A stretch of 64,000 nt of DNA from Flavobacteriaceae bacterium (GTDB taxonomy: Bacteria > Bacteroidota > Bacteroidia > Flavobacteriales > Flavobacteriaceae). The DNA lies in assembly GCA_021647985.1 (NCBI GenBank), contig JAKITQ010000002.1, forward strand, positions 1 to 64,000, written 5' to 3'. Below are positions 40,361-50,645 of this stretch, one piece after another. The notes under the pieces were generated by a model. That model was not told the DNA's origin. It saw only the letters and a program-made list of their open reading frames with translations, and did not search any database. Positions within the stretch are counted from its first letter, which is position 1; each line of letters opens with the position of its first letter. The position numbers and the translations under genes are program-made.

Positions 40361-41788
40361 ATGACTAAGACAGCCTCCTCTGTATGGAATAATTGCCTGC
40401 TTTTTATTAAAGACAACATTAAACCCCAAGCTTACAAAACTTGGTTTGAACCAATAAAGCCGATAAAAATTTCTGGAGATGTTTTAACCATTCAGGTACC
40501 AAGCAAATTCTTTTTTGAATGGTTAGAGGAACATTACATTAAATTATTAAGAGTTTCGTTGGTTAGAGAGATGGGTGATAATGCAAAATTGGTATATGAT
40601 GTAAGAATGGAAAATACCTATAGCAACAGAAAACCTCATACAGTAAAATTCCCTAGTTCAAACAGAAAACCATTTAATTCTCAAGGAGTTACAATTCCAT
40701 TAGAAATTGACAGACGTGAATTGAAAAATCCATTTGTTATCCCAGGAATTCAAAAAGTTAAAATAGAGTCACAATTAAATCCTAATTATAATTTTGAAAA
40801 TTATATTGAAGGAGATGCAAATCGTTTGGCAAGATCTGCAAGTATTGCAGTTTCAAATAAACCCGGAGGTACTTCCTTTAATCCATTATTGATTTATGGT
40901 GGAGTAGGTCTAGGTAAAACTCATTTGTCACAGGCTATTGGTGTTCGTATAAAAGAAAGGTACCCTGAGAAAACAGTTTTATATATATCTGCAGAAAAGT
41001 TTACACAACAATTTATTGATTCTGTTAAATCAAATACCAGAAATGATTTTATTCATTTTTATCAAATGATAGATGTGTTGATTGTTGATGATGTACAATT
41101 CTTATCGGGTAAATCAGGCACACAGGATGTATTTTTCCATATATTTAATCATTTGCATCAAAACGGCAAACAAGTTATATTGACTTCAGATAAGGCGCCA
41201 GTTGATATGCAAGATATTGAACAACGATTGTTATCTAGATTTAAATGGGGCTTGTCAGCCGAATTAATGCCACCTGATTATGAAACAAGAATTTCAATAC
41301 TACAAAGTAAAATGTTTAGAGATGGTGTTGAGATTCCAGAAGAGATAGTTGAATATATAGCTAAAAATATAAAAACAAACGTTCGAGAATTAGAAGGAGT
41401 TCTAATATCATTAATTGCTCAGGCATCCTTCAATCGAAAAGAGTTTACCCTTTCACTAACCAAACAAATTGTCGACAAATTTGTAAAAAATACCAAGAAA
41501 GAGGTTTCTATTGATTATATCCAAAAAGTTGTTTCTAAATATTTTGAAATGGATGTAACTACATTACAATCCAAAACAAGAAAACGCCATATTGTTCAAG
41601 CACGTCAATTGGCTATGTTTTTTGCAAAAAGAATGACCAAAGCTTCTTTGGCAAGTATTGGGTCTCAAATAGGTAGTAGAGACCATGCTACGGTACTACA
41701 CGCTTGTAAAACGGTAGATAATCTTACGGAAACAGATAAGCAGTTCCGTAAGTATGTTGACGAAATAACGAAAAAACTTACTTTTTAA
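40361..41788 (+). CDS. dnaA: Chromosomal replication initiator protein DnaA
   Basis: YGGVGLGKTHLSQAIG Walker A, LIVDDVQFLSGK, C-terminal SRDHATVLHACKTV. Confidence 0.98.
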   Translation: MTKTASSVWNNCLLFIKDNIKPQAYKTWFEPIKPIKISGDVLTIQVPSKFFFEWLEEHYIKLLRVSLVREMGDNAKLVYDVRMENTYSNRKPHTVKFPSSNRKPFNSQGVTIPLEIDRRELKNPFVIPGIQKVKIESQLNPNYNFENYIEGDANRLARSASIAVSNKPGGTSFNPLLIYGGVGLGKTHLSQAIGVRIKERYPEKTVLYISAEKFTQQFIDSVKSNTRNDFIHFYQMIDVLIVDDVQFLSGKSGTQDVFFHIFNHLHQNGKQVILTSDKAPVDMQDIEQRLLSRFKWGLSAELMPPDYETRISILQSKMFRDGVEIPEEIVEYIAKNIKTNVRELEGVLISLIAQASFNRKEFTLSLTKQIVDKFVKNTKKEVSIDYIQKVVSKYFEMDVTTLQSKTRKRHIVQARQLAMFFAKRMTKASLASIGSQIGSRDHATVLHACKTVDNLTETDKQFRKYVDEITKKLTF

Positions 41789-41798
41789 TTCTTAAATA

Positions 41799-42251
41799 AT
41801 GATTAAAATTTTAATGGTTTGTCTAGGGAATATCTGTAGATCGCCATTAGCTGAAGGAATTTTAAAATCAAAGGTAGACGCTAATAAATTCTATATAGAT
41901 TCTGCAGGTACAGGCGGTTGGCATATAGGAGAATTACCAGATGGTAGATCTATATCTGTTGCCAGAACACATGGTATAGATTTGACAGACCAACGTTGTC
42001 GGAAATTTAGCATTTTAGACTTTGATGATTTTGATATTATTTATGTCATGGATAAATCTAATTATAGAGATGTTATCTCGTTAGCAAGGTTGGAAAAAGA
42101 TAAGAAAAAGGTGCGTTTGATATTGGATGAATTAAATGCTTTAGAGAGTAATGAAGTACCTGATCCGTATTATGGAGGTGATATGGGTTTTGAAAATGTG
42201 TTTCAAATGTTAAACAAAACTTGTGACATTATTGCCAGTAAATTAAACTAA
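41799..42251 (+). CDS. Low molecular weight protein tyrosine phosphatase
   Basis: MVCLGNICRSPLAEGIL P-loop and VPDPYYGGDMGFE. Confidence 0.95.
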   Translation: MIKILMVCLGNICRSPLAEGILKSKVDANKFYIDSAGTGGWHIGELPDGRSISVARTHGIDLTDQRCRKFSILDFDDFDIIYVMDKSNYRDVISLARLEKDKKKVRLILDELNALESNEVPDPYYGGDMGFENVFQMLNKTCDIIASKLN

Positions 42252-42252
42252 A

Positions 42253-42969
42253 ATGAAACCAGGTTTAGGTAAGTTATATTTGATTCCAACTCCTTTAGGG
42301 AATAATGAGCCTCTTGAAGTCTTACCATTTTCAGTAAAAAAGGCTGTTGAAGAAATTAAATTTTATATTGTTGAAAACGAAAAAACTGCCAGGCGATTTA
42401 TTAAGAAAATAACTCCGAGTAAATCACAAGCCTCTTTAAAAATTAACGTTTTAGATAAGTTTACTACAGAGCTAGAATCGAAGTCCTATTTAGATCCTTG
42501 TTTACAGGGTGTTAATGTAGGTTTGTTATCTGAAGCTGGTGTTCCTGCTATAGCCGATCCAGGGGCAAGTATAGTAATGCTCGCGCATCTAAAAAAAATT
42601 AGGGTTGTGCCCTTGGTAGGGCCTTCTTCTATTGTTTTGGCCATGATGAGTTCTGGATTGAATGGACAAAATTTCGCTTTTAATGGTTATTTACCAATAG
42701 AAAAATCAGAAAGAAAAAAAGCAATAAAAGATTTAGAAAAATTATCAAAACAAAATAACCAATCGCAAATTTTTATAGAAACACCTTATAGGAATGAGAA
42801 GTTGTTAATTGATTTAAAAAGCAGCTTAACACCCAATACTTTTTTATGTGTAGCCGCTGATATTACACTTGCAACAGAATATATAAAAACTTTAAAGGTT
42901 TGTGATTGGAAAAACGAAAAACCAAATCTGCATAAAAGACCCTGTATTTTTATAATTCATAAATACTAA
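42253..42969 (+). CDS. SAM-dependent methyltransferase (RsmI/tetrapyrrole methylase-like)
   Basis: GKLYLIPTPLGN, LLSEAGVPAIADPGASIV, PLVGPSSIVLAMMSSGLNGQNFAFNGYLP. Confidence 0.92.
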   Translation: MKPGLGKLYLIPTPLGNNEPLEVLPFSVKKAVEEIKFYIVENEKTARRFIKKITPSKSQASLKINVLDKFTTELESKSYLDPCLQGVNVGLLSEAGVPAIADPGASIVMLAHLKKIRVVPLVGPSSIVLAMMSSGLNGQNFAFNGYLPIEKSERKKAIKDLEKLSKQNNQSQIFIETPYRNEKLLIDLKSSLTPNTFLCVAADITLATEYIKTLKVCDWKNEKPNLHKRPCIFIIHKY

Positions 42970-42993
42970 AAGTGAAAGCCTCATTTATTGTTA

Positions 42994-43176
42994 AACCTTA
43001 AATCCGCAAGGGTTTTCGTAGCGAGAAGTCAAAATGTATGCTAGTGATGGTATGGCACAGGTTTGAGACACGCAAACATAGCATTTGTTATGGTGAGTAT
43101 CGAAAATCGAGCAATGCCAACAATGGCGTTCAGTTTGGCTTTGATAGCAGGAAATCCTTGCGGATTTAAGGTTAAA
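42994..43176. repeat. Inverted-repeat-bounded element (MITE-like)
   Basis: AACCTTAAATCCGCAAGG at 42994-43011 and its exact reverse complement CCTTGCGGATTTAAGGTT near 43156-43173; interior visibly less AT-rich than flanks. Confidence 0.6.
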
Positions 43177-43801
43177 TAGAAGCATTTTTTATAGGAGAAA
43201 TAAAAGATGTGTCATAACCTGCAAATTTTTTCATATAATATTGCACATCACTTCCATATGCATCAGTAAAAATCAATTCACCATTACTGCGTAAGTATTT
43301 TTTAACATTACCTGCACCCGCTAAGTGAGCAGCAGCTAAGATGCCTGATTCGGTTATTTCAATACCGTTAATGCTTTTACCCACACTACGTTTAATATCT
43401 CTTATTAAAATCCATTTATTCAATGAGCTTAAAGCGATAAAAGCTTTTTCTTGCAAGGCCGGATCATTTATGAACGCCTTGGTATCATAAATTTTTATTC
43501 TATGTAAAGTAGATTTACCAAACTGATATTTACCTATATAACCCAAAGTGTTTATTTTATCGTATTTACCTTGTGATTCTTTAAAGGCTAAAGCTTCTCT
43601 AAAACCAATAAAGGCATTATCAACATTTGGTGTATAAATTATATTAAAAGGTTTAATATCCTTGCTAACTGTTGCGATTGAATTTGCAACTGGTAAATTA
43701 TACTGTACTTTTTTTTGATTTAATAGTTCGGAATTGCCAAACAAAGTAAAGGAAATGAAAATTAATCCACTTAATGCAATAGGGGTATATCTCTTTTTCA
43801 T
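43172..43801 (-). CDS. Secreted lysozyme-like / peptidoglycan-binding-family protein
   Basis: FREALAFKESQGKYDKINTLGYIGKYQFGKSTL ... LAAAHLAGAGNVKKYLRSNG, lysozyme/transglycosylase-like. Confidence 0.7.
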   Translation of the reverse strand: MKKRYTPIALSGLIFISFTLFGNSELLNQKKVQYNLPVANSIATVSKDIKPFNIIYTPNVDNAFIGFREALAFKESQGKYDKINTLGYIGKYQFGKSTLHRIKIYDTKAFINDPALQEKAFIALSSLNKWILIRDIKRSVGKSINGIEITESGILAAAHLAGAGNVKKYLRSNGELIFTDAYGSDVQYYMKKFAGYDTSFISPIKNASI

Positions 43802-43911
43802 AATTATAGTATTTGCAAAGTTGGGGTTGCTAAAAAATACTTTTGCAAATATACTATTTTTTACTTGATATAAAGATGTTAAAAATTGTTAATATTTTAA
43901 TAAACAAGGTG

Positions 43912-44844
43912 TTAAAAGTAAATGGTATGAAACTTGAATTGGCCATTACTCCTATATTCTATAGTAGGCGCTGGAATTTTAACATAATTAAATAGATTGA
44001 AAACAGTTTTTAAAAAAGGTGAGTTTGTTCTGATTTTAGTAAGGTCAATATCAATACTCGTAAAAAATTGTCGGTAAGATTCAATTTGTTGGATTGGCCT
44101 GCTTGAAAAATCGTAGCTGTTTTCGGGCAAACCATTGGCTCCATAGCCTATAGCTATGTTTAACCATTTCGGAATATTACTTTCTTTAAAAAATGACCAT
44201 AAATTTACAGAGAACCAATATGTCTGACCATTATAGTCTTTTAAAATTTGCTGTAAGGTGTTCTCACCTAATTTGTCTGGATTATTTTGTGCGTATGGTG
44301 AGGTACTAAAAGAATATTTATATTGAATTCTTTGTTCATTCCATAAAAGCTCTTGACCAATTAATAAGCCTGTACCCAAAGCATTGGCAATAACATCTCC
44401 TGTTGAAAAACCCCATTCTTCTGAAAACCCATCAAATACTTCTATGGTTGTCAAAAAAACAAAGCCTAAAGTCGCCCCGTAAATCAATTGATTCTTTTTT
44501 GATTCCCCTGCCCAGGCTAAAACATCCATTCCCATTTTTCCAATTAGATAGGAACTATAAGCGTGACCGAATTTATCCATTTGCATCCATGAACTGTTGT
44601 CATTGAAAAAATGAAATTTAGAGCGTGGATAATCGGCATACCAAAGTTGATTCAACCCAATCAAAGCAATACTTGCACCAGCAGCTTCTGTTATGTATAT
44701 AGCATTTCTTCTGCTTTTATTTAAAGTGTCTGATTTTTGAAAAAATAAAGGTTTACTTTGTGCATAATTAATAAGGTGAAATAGAAGAAACAAAGTAAAA
44801 ACATACTTTTTAATGGTATAAAAAAAACTTAATTTAAAAGACAT
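43912..44844 (-). CDS. DUF2279-like membrane protein
   Basis: LNQLWYADYPRSKFHFFNDNSSWMQMDKFGHAYSSYLIG, FDGFSEEWGFSTGDVIANALG. Confidence 0.85.
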   Translation of the reverse strand: MSFKLSFFYTIKKYVFTLFLLFHLINYAQSKPLFFQKSDTLNKSRRNAIYITEAAGASIALIGLNQLWYADYPRSKFHFFNDNSSWMQMDKFGHAYSSYLIGKMGMDVLAWAGESKKNQLIYGATLGFVFLTTIEVFDGFSEEWGFSTGDVIANALGTGLLIGQELLWNEQRIQYKYSFSTSPYAQNNPDKLGENTLQQILKDYNGQTYWFSVNLWSFFKESNIPKWLNIAIGYGANGLPENSYDFSSRPIQQIESYRQFFTSIDIDLTKIRTNSPFLKTVFNLFNYVKIPAPTIEYRSNGQFKFHTIYF

Positions 44845-44845
44845 A

Positions 44846-45874
44846 TTATCTTTTTATTCCCTGTTTATTGATCCAATTTTGATACTTTCTAGCATTTTTA
44901 TTGTGTTGAGAAAGTGATTTGGCAAATTCGTGTTGTCCAATTTTTTCAATACTTGCACACATATAATAATAATTGTGATTGTTAGGGTTTAATACGGCTT
45001 CAATAGAAGATATATCGGGCATACCAATTGGGCCCGGAGGAAGACCAAAATTTGCATAAGTATTGTATGGAGAGTCAATTGTTAAATCTTTGTTTAACAC
45101 CCTTTTAATTTCAATATGCTGACCCTTTTCTTGTTTTATGGCATAAATTATTGTTGGATCTGCCTGCAATGGCCAAAAATCTTTTAATCTGTTTAAATAA
45201 AGCCCTGCCACCAAAGGGCGCTCTGAAATCGATGCAGTTTCCTTTTGAACAATAGATGCAAGGGTAACTGCCTGTATTGGTGTTAAATTTTGTTTGCTTG
45301 CTTTTGCTTTTCTTGATTTATTCCAGAAGCGTTGATACTCAATAAGCATTTTGTCTCTAAATTTAATTGCAGAAGTATTCCAGTAAAAATCATAAGAATT
45401 TGGAATGTACATTGCTAAAGCTGTAGCATTTGTAAAGTTGTTTTTTTTAAGAAAATTCTTGTCTTGCATCGCTTTTAAAACGGAAATAGAATCTGCTTCA
45501 ATTTGAATAGCAATTCTCCCTGCCAGTTTCTCAAAGGTATCTTGATTGTTAAATATTAATTGTATGGTTTCTGCTTTGCCACCTCGTAAATGATTTACCA
45601 GATCATCATTACTCATCCCTTTTAAAATTTTAAATTTACCAGACCTTATTTTATTATGATAGTTTTTCTTTTTTGCTACCCATACAAAATTTTTTTGATT
45701 GGACAAATAAGGAGAAAGTAATTGTGCAACAAGTTCAAGGTTTGCATTTGTTGGAATAAGTATAAAAGTAGTCTCATTTACATTTTTATGATATACTTTA
45801 CCGTAAAAATTATAAGCAATAATGGCACTTATTAAAAGAAGTGAAATTAAAATTACAGCAATTATTTTTTTCAT
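44846..45874 (-). CDS. mltG: Endolytic transglycosylase
   Basis: LASIVQKETA, QADPTIIYA, SPYNTYANFGLPPGPIGMPDISSIEAVLNP. Confidence 0.95.
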   Translation of the reverse strand: MKKIIAVILISLLLISAIIAYNFYGKVYHKNVNETTFILIPTNANLELVAQLLSPYLSNQKNFVWVAKKKNYHNKIRSGKFKILKGMSNDDLVNHLRGGKAETIQLIFNNQDTFEKLAGRIAIQIEADSISVLKAMQDKNFLKKNNFTNATALAMYIPNSYDFYWNTSAIKFRDKMLIEYQRFWNKSRKAKASKQNLTPIQAVTLASIVQKETASISERPLVAGLYLNRLKDFWPLQADPTIIYAIKQEKGQHIEIKRVLNKDLTIDSPYNTYANFGLPPGPIGMPDISSIEAVLNPNNHNYYYMCASIEKIGQHEFAKSLSQHNKNARKYQNWINKQGIKR

Positions 45875-45880
45875 TTTTAG

Positions 45881-46405
45881 TTAAGATTTAATCAATTGAT
45901 ATAGGTTGACATCTTTAAATTTTCCATTAGAAAAAATCCAATCTTTATTTGTTCCAATTAATGTGAATTTCATTTTTTTAAACAGATTTGCACTTGGCTC
46001 ATTATCTGTAGGAATATTGGCATAAATTTGATGCATATTTAAGGTGTTAAAAGCGTAGTTAATAAATAATTGCAATGTTTTACTTGCATAACCATTATTT
46101 TGAAATTTCTTTAAAATTAATATGCCTATTCCAGCTCGACGGTGTTGCGGGTTAAAATCAAAAAGATCTATCAGGCCAATGTTTTCATTGCTGGAGCTGT
46201 CTATAATTACCAGTCTCAATTGTTTCGCTTCAAATATATCTTGATGGGAATTAGATAGGTATTGTTTTAAAATGTCTTTAGAAAAAGGCATCAAGGTGCT
46301 ACTAACTTCCCAAAACGATTCATTATTCTCTATTTCAAATAGAAATTCTAAATCTTCTTTTTCAAGAGCTCTTAATTTTACTTTGTTATTTTGTAATAAC
46401 CTCAT
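45881..46405 (-). CDS. GNAT family N-acetyltransferase
   Basis: LRALEKEDLEFLFEIEN, IGLIDLFDFNPQHRRAGIGILI. Confidence 0.92.
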   Translation of the reverse strand: MRLLQNNKVKLRALEKEDLEFLFEIENNESFWEVSSTLMPFSKDILKQYLSNSHQDIFEAKQLRLVIIDSSSNENIGLIDLFDFNPQHRRAGIGILILKKFQNNGYASKTLQLFINYAFNTLNMHQIYANIPTDNEPSANLFKKMKFTLIGTNKDWIFSNGKFKDVNLYQLIKS

Positions 46406-47185
46406 TTAGTTAGCAATTTGTCCTTTAAATACAAAAGTTGCCGGGCCTTTTAAAACGATATTCTTATAGCAATTATTGTCAAAATCAAAGCTTACTTCCA
46501 AATTACCGCCTAAGGTTTGCAAATTTATATTGTTACTATTTGATTTATTTGACTTATGACTTGCAATGGCTACAGCGGTAACACCGGTTCCACAACTTAA
46601 AGTTTCATCTTCAACACCCCGCTCATAAGTTCTTACCTTAAAAGTATTTGGATTAATTTGTTCAACAAAATTCACATTGGTACCTTCTTTAAAATATGGA
46701 CTTCCATTTCTAATTTCCTTACCTTTTTGAAATACGTCTATAGTGGCAACTTCGTTTTCAAAAATTACATGGTGGGGAGATCCTGTATTGATAAAAATGT
46801 GATTTTCATAGGTTTCAATTAAAGACACATCATTCATGGTTAAACTGACCATGTTGTTTTCAATGGTGGCTAAATATAATTTATTGTTAGCTTCAAATCT
46901 TGCATTTGATGTTATTACTCCTAATTTATTCGCAAAAGCTACAATACACCTTCCGCCATTTCCGCACATAGAACCCAATTTACCATTGGCATTGAAATAA
47001 ACCATTTTAAAATCAAAACTTACAGAGTTCTCCAATAATAGTAACCCATCAGCACCAATGCCAAATTTCCTATCGCAAAGTTTATTTATTAGTTGGGTAT
47101 TCTCTTTAGGGAAAACAGATGCTCGATTGTCTATAATAACAAAATCATTACCTGTTCCTTGGTATTTGTAAAAATTAATTTTCAT
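46406..47185 (-). CDS. dapF: Diaminopimelate epimerase
   Basis: YQGTGNDFVIIDN, MCGNGGRCIVAFA, ERGVEDETLSCGTGVTAVAIA. Confidence 0.96.
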   Translation of the reverse strand: MKINFYKYQGTGNDFVIIDNRASVFPKENTQLINKLCDRKFGIGADGLLLLENSVSFDFKMVYFNANGKLGSMCGNGGRCIVAFANKLGVITSNARFEANNKLYLATIENNMVSLTMNDVSLIETYENHIFINTGSPHHVIFENEVATIDVFQKGKEIRNGSPYFKEGTNVNFVEQINPNTFKVRTYERGVEDETLSCGTGVTAVAIASHKSNKSNSNNINLQTLGGNLEVSFDFDNNCYKNIVLKGPATFVFKGQIAN

Positions 47186-47390
47186 GGTTCAAAGGTAGGA
47201 ATTATTAAATAAATTGATGGCTGTTAAAGTATAGTTAAAGTGCCATTTTATTGAAAATAATCAATTAATTTTGAGTGTAGATTAAAAAAAATAGTTGAAT
47301 TATGAAACGAGCGTACCAAATTTTGACACACAAGGGGAAGATTAATAGCGAAAAGCATGTGTCACCTATAAAAAATTAAAACTTAGACAG

Positions 47391-48833
47391 ATGAAAAAAA
47401 TATTAAGTTTAATAATGGTTTCAGCGCTAGGAGGAGCCTTAACCTTAGGAAGCTATTTGATGTTTTTTGATAAAGCGGATAATAATATAGTTTCAAATAG
47501 TGAAATGCCCATAGCAATTCCAGTAAATTATAATACTAATATTGCTACAGCTGCAGAAAATACAGATTTTACTGTAATTGCTGATAAAACTGTACATGCG
47601 GTTGTACACGTTAAAAATGTTTCAATAGCTCGATCAAATTCAAACCCTTTATCCCAATTTTTTTATGGTAACTCTGATACAGAAACTCAGAGAGTGGTTG
47701 GTACAGGATCTGGTGTTATTATATCTAAAGATGGATATATCATAACCAATAATCATGTGATTAAAGGAGCGAGAAAAATTGAAATAACATTGAATAATAA
47801 AGAAACGTATGAAGCCGAAATTGTGGGTGTTGATGAAAGTTCTGATATTGCTTTGTTAAAAATTGACAAAGGTAATCTACCATACTTGCCTTTTGGTAAT
47901 TCTGATTATTTAAAAGTTGGTGAATGGGTTTTAGCTGTTGGTAATCCATTCAATTTAACATCAACGGTTACTGCGGGAATTGTTAGTGCTAAAGCCAGAG
48001 CTATTAATTTATCAAATAATAATAATAGGATTGAATCTTTTATTCAAACAGATGCGGCTGTAAACCCTGGTAACAGTGGAGGTGCTTTGGTGAATGTAAG
48101 AGGAGAATTAATAGGTATAAATACCGCAATATCTTCACAAACAGGATCATATATAGGTTATTCATTTGCAGTGCCATCTAATATTGCTAAAAAAGTAATT
48201 GACGATTTATTAGAATTTGGCAATGTGCAAAGAGCGTATTTAGGTATTAACTATGAAGAGTTAGATAGTAATAAGGCCAATGACTTTGGTGTGAATAGTA
48301 CAGAAGGTGTTATAATAACCAGAGTTATTGAAAATGGTGCTGCAAAAGAAGCGGGTTTAATGGCCAATGATATTATTACCAAAATGGACAATGTAAAAAT
48401 CACTAAATTTTCTGATCTACAAGGTTTTTTAGGTTCGAAAAGACCTGGGGATATGGTTCGTATTTCTGTGTTGAGAAATGAAAATATAAAAACGATTTCA
48501 GTAAAATTAAAAAATCAATTTGGTAAGTTTAAATACGGTATGTCTGATTTTTCTAATTATTATATTGGAGACTTAAAACCAATTTCAAAAAGTGACACCA
48601 ATAGATTTGGTATTAAATTTGGAGTTAAAATTGTGAATCTAAAAAATAAAAGATTAGAGCAGTTGTATGGCATTGAAAGTGGAGATATCATAATAGATAT
48701 AGAAGATCAAAAAGTTAAAACTGTAGCAGAAGTTGAAACCTTATTAAAGAAATACCAAAATAAAGAATATGTGGTTTTACAATTAGTCACCCAAAAAGGT
48801 AAACGGGGATATGTGAGATTAAGAAGCAATTAA
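47391..48833 (+). CDS. HtrA/DegP-type serine endopeptidase with PDZ domains
   Basis: GTGSGVIISKDGYIITNNHVI, SDIALLKI, QTDAAVNPGNSGGALVN. Confidence 0.95.
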   Translation: MKKILSLIMVSALGGALTLGSYLMFFDKADNNIVSNSEMPIAIPVNYNTNIATAAENTDFTVIADKTVHAVVHVKNVSIARSNSNPLSQFFYGNSDTETQRVVGTGSGVIISKDGYIITNNHVIKGARKIEITLNNKETYEAEIVGVDESSDIALLKIDKGNLPYLPFGNSDYLKVGEWVLAVGNPFNLTSTVTAGIVSAKARAINLSNNNNRIESFIQTDAAVNPGNSGGALVNVRGELIGINTAISSQTGSYIGYSFAVPSNIAKKVIDDLLEFGNVQRAYLGINYEELDSNKANDFGVNSTEGVIITRVIENGAAKEAGLMANDIITKMDNVKITKFSDLQGFLGSKRPGDMVRISVLRNENIKTISVKLKNQFGKFKYGMSDFSNYYIGDLKPISKSDTNRFGIKFGVKIVNLKNKRLEQLYGIESGDIIIDIEDQKVKTVAEVETLLKKYQNKEYVVLQLVTQKGKRGYVRLRSN

Positions 48834-48850
48834 GCTAACATATTGCTTAT

Positions 48851-48881
48851 AAAAAAACCATGCTAAAAGCATGGTTTTTTT
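48851..48881 (+). terminator. Rho-independent terminator
   Basis: AAAAAAACCATGCtaaaaGCATGGTTTTTTT directly after the htrA-like gene. Confidence 0.85.
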
Positions 48882-48902
48882 ATTTATAAGATAGTTAAAT
48901 TT

Positions 48903-50213
48903 CTATAAATGAGGCAATTTGTATCCTTTTCTATAAGTTCTGTGCATATATAAATCTGCTTGTAGGTCATCCACAAATGTTTCCGTTTTAGGATTCCATT
49001 TTATGGGTCTTTTTAAATCATATGCAATATTACCTAGTGTACAAACTGTACATGATCGATGTCCAATTTCTACCGGAACCACGGGATCTTTTCTCTTTCT
49101 TATTGCTTCAATGAAGTTTAAATGATGCGGCACTTTTGTTTCATATGGACCACTGTCTTTATTGGATTTTGGCTCAAAAGATTTATTGGAACTTTTGAAT
49201 TTACCTCGAGATACTTCAAGCCAGCCCTTATTGCCTTGAAATTTCACACCTTTTGTGCCTTCATCATCAAAAGCCTCTTCGGTCATAATGATTCCATTTT
49301 TGTATTTATAAGTTAGATATTTATGATCTTCAAAACCAGGTGGAATTATAGCAACAGGGCCACTATTGTCCATGCCTAATCCCCATTGAGCAATATCAAA
49401 CATATGAGCACCCCAGTCAGTTGTAAAGCCTCCTCCCATTTCTTTATACCATCTCCAACCTCCCCAGAATTTTTCTTTTACGTCAGGGTTGATGCCAATA
49501 GGAGGGTTTAATTTTTTGTTATAATCAACGTATTGGTTTGGACCAAGCCATAGGTCCCAATTTAAATCAATAGGTAATATTTCTCTTGGTAGATCGTATG
49601 GTTTTGGAGGGGCTCCAACATGGACAAAAACTTTTTCAATATCTCCTAATTTACCATCTTGTACTAATTTAACGGCATGTTGAAAGTTTGGGTCAGATCT
49701 TTGTTGACTTCCAACACCCAAAATACGATTGTATTTTCGTACAGTTTGTCTAAGTACTTTTCCTTCTTGAATTGTAAAAGTTAAAGGCTTTTCAAGATAA
49801 ACATCTTTTCCTGCTTTTAAAGCGTCTATAGCAATTAAGGCATGCCAGTGGTCTGGTACCGCTATAACTACTGCATCAATATCAGTTCTAGCTAATAGGT
49901 CTTGATATTTTTCATAAGTTTTAACATCAGCACTTTGTCCGTTTTTTTTATAATGATTGGTAACTCTTTGTTTGAATCTTTCATTTTTAATGCCGTACAC
50001 ATCCGCGGAAGCCAATACTTTAACTCCGTCAATATTTATAAAACCATCTAACAAATTCATAGCTTGACGTCCAACTCCAATAAAACCTAAGTTAACATTA
50101 TCATTTGATTTAAAGTTTTTAAAACTTGGTAGTATTGTTAATCCTGCTGCACCAAGAAAGGATGTCTTTACAAAAGATCTTCGTGAAAAATCACTATTAT
50201 TTTTAGAATTCAT
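48903..50213 (-). CDS. Gfo/Idh/MocA family oxidoreductase with Tat-like signal
   Basis: SRRSFVKTSFLGAAGL; LGFIGVGRQAM; VAVPDHWHALIAIDALKAGKDVYLEKPLTF. Confidence 0.93.
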   Translation of the reverse strand: MNSKNNSDFSRRSFVKTSFLGAAGLTILPSFKNFKSNDNVNLGFIGVGRQAMNLLDGFINIDGVKVLASADVYGIKNERFKQRVTNHYKKNGQSADVKTYEKYQDLLARTDIDAVVIAVPDHWHALIAIDALKAGKDVYLEKPLTFTIQEGKVLRQTVRKYNRILGVGSQQRSDPNFQHAVKLVQDGKLGDIEKVFVHVGAPPKPYDLPREILPIDLNWDLWLGPNQYVDYNKKLNPPIGINPDVKEKFWGGWRWYKEMGGGFTTDWGAHMFDIAQWGLGMDNSGPVAIIPPGFEDHKYLTYKYKNGIIMTEEAFDDEGTKGVKFQGNKGWLEVSRGKFKSSNKSFEPKSNKDSGPYETKVPHHLNFIEAIRKRKDPVVPVEIGHRSCTVCTLGNIAYDLKRPIKWNPKTETFVDDLQADLYMHRTYRKGYKLPHL

Positions 50214-50645
50214 AGAAAATTAATTTAATTCAATTATTTTTAAAATGTCAAAAGGTTGAATTATTTGAATGAATAATTCATAATTAAAAGATATATTTAT
50301 TTTAATATTAAATCATTATTGTCCGATTATCATTTACGAGAATCATGAAAATGTATAAAAAGCAATTGGTCGCATGTTTTTTGAAAACAGTTACCTTGCT
50401 TTTCTGTATTTCAATTTTACAAATGTATTAAAAAGTAATTACAATTAAAATTATTGTTTGAGTAATAGTTTCAATCAAGTCTTTATTCTTAAAGCGGAGC
50501 GGTCTTAGATTTTTTATCAGACATGATACTAAATAACAAACAGATGAAATATAAGAAATTAACAATTAGATTCCATTTTTTTATGAATTATTAAAAATAA
50601 AACGATTATTTTTGCCATAAAATTTCTAAAATCAAATAGTTAAAA

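Noticed and set aside
42991-43185. 64-aa minus-strand ORF (MLLFNLKSARISCYQSQTERHCWHC...)
   Set aside because: Lies almost wholly inside the inverted-repeat element; Cys/His-rich composition comes from the repeat sequence, no family recognised.
50258-50279. GAATTATTtgaatgAATAATTC inverted repeat between the Gfo/Idh/MocA and GAPDH genes
   Set aside because: Only 8 bp of almost pure A/T; chance occurrence is likely.
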